A program made the translations under genes and the position numbers. 64,000 bases of DNA from Gavia stellata. Taxonomy: Eukaryota > Chordata > Aves > Gaviiformes > Gaviidae. The notes under the pieces are model-generated. The model saw nothing but the letters and a program-made list of their open reading frames with translations, was not told the DNA's origin and ran no database searches. Positions within the stretch are counted from its first letter, which is position 1; each line of letters starts with the position of its first letter. The DNA is taken from assembly GCF_030936135.1 (NCBI RefSeq), contig NC_082631.1, forward strand, positions 800,721-864,720. The letters are read 5' to 3'. Shown piece after piece: positions 59,383-64,000 of this stretch.

Positions 59383-59396
59383 GCAGCGGCGGCGGG
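59341..59396 (+). repeat. GCG/CAG triplet repeat in the first exon
   Basis: About 13 uninterrupted GCG triplets, then three CAG and about three CGG, in the probable 5' UTR. CGG repeats in 5' UTRs are often length-variable. Confidence 0.9.
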
Positions 59397-59432
59397 ACCG
59401 GCCGGGCCCCCGGGGGGGGATTTAAAGGGACC

Positions 59433-59516
59433 ATGTCCCCGGCGCGGCGGCTGCTGTGGAGGCCGGAGGCGGGCAGGAGGCGGCGGGGGCGGCGGTTGCA
59501 GCAGCGACGCCGCTGA
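59433..59516 (+). other. Possible upstream open reading frame in the first exon
   Basis: ATG in GGGACCATGT opens a 27-codon arginine-rich frame ending TGA at 59514-59516, before the donor. If transcription starts upstream, it could act as a uORF. TTTAAAG at 59421 could instead be a TATA-like element, putting the start site near this ATG. Confidence 0.3.
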
Positions 59517-59569
59517 GGAGGAGCAGCCCGGCGGGCCCGGCCCCGGGGGGCCGGTGGGGTGAGTGCCCG

Positions 59570-61240
59570 GTGAGGGGGGGGGGGGCCCGGCGGGAGACAA
59601 AGCGGAGCCGTTACCGGGGGACCTGCGGTTGGGTCGGGGGGGGGGGGGGGGGGGTGGCGACGCTGACACCTCCCCCCATACCGGCCCCGTCCGGGGTGCT
59701 GAAACACGGGGGGGGGGGGTGGGGGGGACCCGGGTGTCCGGGGGGGTGCAGGGCCTGAGGTAACCGGGAAGGGACCCAGGCGTCCCGGGGGGGGGGGGGG
59801 GCAGTACCGGGCGTCCGGAGAAGAGCGGGCGTTGGGGGGGGGGGGGAGTGGGGGGCTGTGGTGATGGGGGGGGACCCAGGTGTCTGGGTGGGTGTAGGGT
59901 GGGGGGGTCAGTGCTGAGGGGGGGACCCAGGTGCTCGGGTAGGCTTGGGGGGGGGGGGGTGTCTGGGTGTCTGTGCTGAGGGGGGGACCCAGGCGTCTGG
60001 GTGGGTGTAGGGTGGGGGGGGGACCCAGGTGTCTGGGTGGGTGTAGGGTGGGGGGGTCAGTGCTGGGGGGACACCCAGGCGTCTGGGTGGGTGTAGGGTG
60101 GGGGGGGGGGGTGTCTGTGCTGTGGGGGGGGACCCAGGTGCTCGGGTGGGTGGGGGGTTCAGTGCTGAGGGGGGGACCCAGGTGCTTGGGTGGGTGTAGG
60201 GTGGGTGGGGGTGTCAGTGCTGGGGGGGGGACCCAGGTGCTCAGGTCGGTGGGTGGGGGGGTCAGTGCTGAGGGGGGGGACCCAGGCGTCTGGGTGGGTG
60301 TGGGGTGGGGGGGTCTGTGCTGTGGGGGGGGACCCAGGTGCTTGGGTGGGTGGGGGGGTCAGTGCTGAGGGGGGGACCCAGGTGCTCGGGTGGGCCTGGG
60401 GGGCGGGGTGGGGGTCAGTGCTGAGGGGGGGACCCAGACGTCTGGGTGAGTGTGTGTGTGGGGGGGGTGTCAGTGTTGAGGGGGGGGACCCAGGCCTCTG
60501 GGTGGGTTTGGGTGGGGGGGTCAGTGCTGGGGGGGGGACCCAGGTGCTCAGGTCGGTGGGTGGGGGGGTCAGTGCTGAGGGGGGGACCCAGGCGTCTGGG
60601 TGGGTGTAGGGTGGGGGGGTCAGTGCTGGGGGGGACACCCAGGCCTCTGGGTGGGTTTGGGTGGGAGGGTCAAGTGCTGAGGGGGGGACCCAGGCGTCTG
60701 GGGGGGGGGGGGGGGGTGTCTGTGCTGTGGGGGGGGACCCAGGTGTCTGGGCCGGTGTAGGGTGGGGGGGTCAGTGCTGGGGGGGGGACCCAGGCGTCTG
60801 GGTGGGTGTAGGGTGAGGGGGGGGGTCTGTGCTGTGGGGGGGGACCCAGGTGCTTGGGTGGGCTTGGGGGGGGGGGGTGTCTGTGCTGAGGGGGGGACCC
60901 AGGCGTCTGGGTGGGTGTAGGGGGGGGGGGGGTGTGTCAGTGTTGAGGGGGGGGACCCAGGCGTTTGGGTGGGCTTTGGGAGGGGGGGGTCAGTGCTGAG
61001 GGGGGGACCCAGGTGCTCGGGTGGGCTTTGGGCGGGGGGGGGGACGGGACCCAGGCATCTGGGTGGGTGTAAGGAGGGGGGGGGGGTGTCAGTTCTGAGG
61101 GGGGGGACCCAGGTGTTTGGGTGGGCATAGGGAGGGGGGGGTCAGTGCTGGGGGGGGGACCCAGGCATCTGGGTGGGTGTAGGGTGGGAGGGGGGGTCAG
61201 TTCTGAGGGGGGGATGCAGGCGTCTGGGTGGGTGTAGGGG
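59570..61240. repeat. G-rich minisatellite in the first intron of the next gene
   Basis: About 28 units of 50-60 bp: GGGGGGACCCAGGCGTCTGG, GTGGGTGTAGGGTGGGGGGG, TCAGTGCTGAG. G runs of 6-16 bases throughout, starting about 10 bp after the donor at 59558. Confidence 0.95.
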
Positions 61241-61249
61241 TAAGTACAG

Positions 61250-62264
61250 ACAGGTGCCGGGCAGCAGCACCGGGACACCCGGTACCAAGCAGCGCTGGAT
61301 TCGGCATCCGCCGCCTGGGAACGCGGGGACGGGATGGATCCGGACCCGCGCTAACGCTTCCCCTTGGCCCTTCCCGCGCCGCTTTACCTCCGCCGCGATC
61401 ACTGGCACCGTTCCTGTGCCGGTGGAAGGAGGCCAACCTCTGCCGAGCTCGTTAACCGGGGTTAAATGAGCATCCGGCGGCGGGCGACCTCGTAATCTCC
61501 GCTGGGAGCTTTTCATCTCCCTCCTCCGCCAGCCGGAGCGGTGTCGGAGCTGGTGGGGGGGCTGTGAAGGCAGCGGTGCCGCTGCATTTCACCCTGTGCT
61601 GGGGATTGGCAGTGCCGGTGGGTTCGGTGGCAGGTTTTGGCGCGGTGCCGGGAATGTTTCCTCTTCCCAGGCAGCTCGATTGCGGGGAGCGGGTCGGAAC
61701 CCAGCCGGTGCCATGGCCATATGGCATGAAGGCAAAAGCGGTGCCGCCGTCGCTCGGAGCAGCTTTTGGCTCATCTCGGCGTGGCTCGATGCCGGTCAGA
61801 GCAGCTTTCTGCTCATCCCGGCACGACTTGACGCCGGATTTCCTTCCCTGATGCATTGGTTAGAGGAGTTGGCGCACGGGTCGTGTCCACTCGATGCCGC
61901 GAAATCCCCCTCCAGCAGTGCCGACGACCCCGCAGACAAATTCCCCGAGGATCCCAGCACCGGCAAAGCCCCGCATCCCGACAAAACCCCTCGGCACAGG
62001 ATTTGCCAGCTTGTAGCCGCGACCGTCGGAGCAGAAATGGAAGGTCACGTCCTTTGCTTGTTCTGGCTCTGGAATGGGGAAAAAAGCCACTTTTCTGTTA
62101 AACGAGCTCGTTAACACCGGGGAGGAATGTTGCCGATAGCTTGAGGTTTTCTCACGGAAGGAAATTGTCCGGGATCCCGGCTTGAGCCCTAGGAGCTTTC
62201 CGCATCCTCCCCAAATTCCTCCTGCATCAAAATCTGGAGCGCTCACTCCCCTTCTGAGTTTTCT
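61250..62264. other. Unique intronic sequence
   Basis: Non-repetitive and less G-rich. I recognise no exon. The only internal structure is an imperfect doubling of a CGGAGCAGCTTTTGGCTCAT block at about 61755 and 61799. Confidence 0.5.
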
Positions 62265-64000
62265 TCATGGGTGTGATGTGTTTTGCACGTAAGTGGCGTT
62301 GGTGCGAGCACGCCGGACCCTGCGTGCTTGGTTGCGGCCCGGGATGGAGCGAGGGAAACCGGCGCCGTCCTCCTGTGTCCCGGCTCCGCTTTGCCGCGCG
62401 AGGAATAAAAATCACGTGGCGGAAAAAATACATGGCCGCAGCCTGCTTGGCTGAAGAGCGCCTGGAGCACGCCGGACCCTGTGCGCTTGGCCATGACCTG
62501 GCACGGAGGAGGGAAAACCAGCACCGTCTTCCTGCTGTGGCCCACATCTTTCCCGAGGAGGGGGAAAAAAAAAAGTGACCATGCAGGGAAAAAACAGGCG
62601 GCTGTAGCCTGCCCGGCTCAGGAGTGCCATGAGCGTGCCGGACCTTGCGTGCTTGGCCGTGAACCACCGCGGAGGGGGAAAAACAGCGCCGTCCTCTTGC
62701 GCCGCGACTCTGCCAGCGAGGGGGGAAAAAAAACCACGCAGGGAAAAAATACGTAGCTGTAGCCTGCCTGTCTCAAGCGTGCCGTGAGCGCGCCCGACCC
62801 TGCACGCTTGGCCATGAACCACCGTGGAGGGGGAAAAACCAGCGCCGTCCTCTTGCGCTGCAACTCTGCCAGTGAGGGGAAAAAAAACCACGCAGGGAAA
62901 ACATCCATAGCTGTAGCCTGCTTGTCTCAAGCATGCCGTAAGCGTGCCGGACCTCGCACGCTTGGCCGTGAACCACCGTGGAGGGGGGAAAAAACCGGTG
63001 CCGTTCTGCTCTGCCACAGGTTTCTCCCAGAGAGTAAAAAAACCCATGCGGAGGACAAAAACGTGGCCGTAGCCGGTCTGGCTCAAGCGCGCTGTGAGCG
63101 CGCCGGACCCCACGCGCTTGGTCACGATCCGATACGAAGGGGGAAAAACCAGCGCCGTCCTCTTGCGCTGTGACTCTGCTCTGCCAGCGAGGGGAAAAAA
63201 AAAAAAACCACGCAGGGAAAAAATACGTAGCTGTAGCCTGCCTGTCTCAAGCGTGCCGTGAGCGCGCCCGACCCTGCACGCTTGGCCGTGAACCACTGTG
63301 GAGGGGGAAAAAAACCGGTGCCGTTCTGCGCCACAGTTCTGCTCTGCCACAGGTTTCTCCCAGAGAGTAAAAAAACCCATGCGGGGGGAAAAAACGTGGC
63401 TGTAGCCTGTCCAGCTCAAGCGCACCGTGAGTGCGCTGGACCCTGCGCACTTGGTCACGATCCGATACAAAGGGGGAAAAACCAGCGCCGTCCTCTTGCG
63501 CTGTGACTCTGCTCTGCCAGCGAGGGGAAAAAAAAAACCACGCAGGGAAAAAATACGTAGCCGTAGCCTGCCTGTCTCAAGCGTGCTGTGAGCGCGCCCG
63601 ACCCTGCACGCTTGGCCGTGAACCACCGTGGAGGGGGAAAAAACCGGTGCCGTTCTGCGCCACGGTTCTGCTCTGCCACAGGTTTCTCCCAGAGAGTAAA
63701 AAACCCATGCGGAGGGAAAAAACGTGGCCGTAGCCGGTCTGGCTCAAGCGCGCTGTGAGCGCGCCGGACCCCACGCGCTTGGTCACGATCCGATACGAAG
63801 GGGGAAAAACCAGCACCATCCTCTTGCGCTGTGACTCTGCTCTGCCAGCGAGGGGGGAAAAAAAATCCATGCAGGGAAAAAATACGTAGCCGTAGCTTGC
63901 CTGTCTCAAGCGTGCCGTGAGCGCGCCTGACTCTGCACGCTTGGCCGTGAACCACCACGGAGGGGGAAAAACCAGCGCCGTCCTCTTGCGCTGCAACTCT
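62265..64000. repeat. Satellite-like array, about 155-168-bp monomers in dimeric higher order
   Basis: At least ten monomers to the window edge. Each has a G-C core (GTGAGCGCGCCGGACCCTGC, ACGCTTGG) and two A runs (GGGGGAAAAA, CAGGGAAAAAA). Two types alternate from about 62938: A with GTGAACCACCGTGGAGGGGG (cores at about 62938, 63257, 63587, 63918) and B with CACGATCCGATACGAAGGGG (about 63092, 63426, 63751), a repeat of about 320-334 bp. The first copies (62304-62780) are diverged and not yet paired. Confidence 0.9.

Larger units (their letters stand above)
58905..59558 (+). promoter_or_regulatory. CpG-island promoter and non-coding first exon of the next gene
   Basis: A CpG-dense block with four YY1-type motifs: AAGATGGCGGC at 58912 and 59047, AACATGGCGGC at 59185, AAGATGTCGGC at 59247. 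A CRE-like TACGTCAT lies at 59072. The probable first exon ends at the strong donor GGTGGG|GTGAGT (59558/59559), so the gene continues to the right. Human order PGLYRP2-RASAL3-WIZ suggests WIZ, but no coding exon is in view to prove it. Confidence 0.65.

Noticed and set aside
62412-63996. Minus-strand open frame of about 400 codons across the satellite
   Set aside because: It shifts frame between copies with A-run length and has no start, splice or homology support; chance openness in a tandem repeat is the simpler reading.

Overview
The window looks like a GC-rich, gene-dense microchromosome of a bird (or another sauropsid). It has compact vertebrate genes with short exons, and almost every intron is filled by its own minisatellite. 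I saw no bacterial-type features and recognised no transposon. Six loci are visible: the tail of a C2H2 zinc-finger gene (+, 1-680), PNPLA6 (-, 1285-15873, amino-terminal exons missing), MCOLN1 (-, 18816-26299, complete), a CYP4F22-type cytochrome P450 (-, 28093-37217, complete), PGLYRP2 (+, 38907-43228) and RASAL3 (+, 46249-58149). A CpG-island promoter with a non-coding first exon at about 58905-59558 follows; by human gene order it is probably WIZ. Splice junctions were placed by hand from GT/GC-AG sites, reading phase and family resemblance from memory; no alignment was run.

The layout joins two human chromosome 19 neighbourhoods: MCOLN1-PNPLA6 (19p13.2) and CYP4F22-PGLYRP2-RASAL3-(WIZ) (19p13.12). 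MCOLN1 and PNPLA6 read leftward in tandem and PNPLA6 converges on the zinc-finger gene. CYP4F22 and PGLYRP2 are head to head about 1.7 kb apart, and RASAL3 follows PGLYRP2 in tandem. A 200-N gap at 16016-16215 lies where the first PNPLA6 exons should be.

Functionally, MCOLN1 is a lysosomal cation channel, and its start codon sits beside a CLEAR-like TFEB/TFE3 E-box. PNPLA6 is an ER lysophospholipase (neuropathy target esterase). CYP4F22 is a fatty-acid omega-hydroxylase used in skin-barrier ceramide synthesis. PGLYRP2 is a secreted, zinc-dependent peptidoglycan amidase. RASAL3 is a leukocyte Ras GTPase-activating protein.

The most notable observations are a tandem pair of 117-base PNPLA6 exons encoding alternative versions of the catalytic-aspartate segment, the downstream copy using a GC splice donor; a perfect 74-bp palindrome in MCOLN1 intron 1; a 94-bp, nearly homogeneous tandem array in a CYP4F22 intron; a 0.7-kb polypyrimidine run leading straight into a PNPLA6 splice acceptor; a dimeric higher-order satellite at the right end; DR1 (HNF4/PPAR-type) elements beside both head-to-head start codons; and a phase-compatible candidate alternative first exon inside RASAL3.
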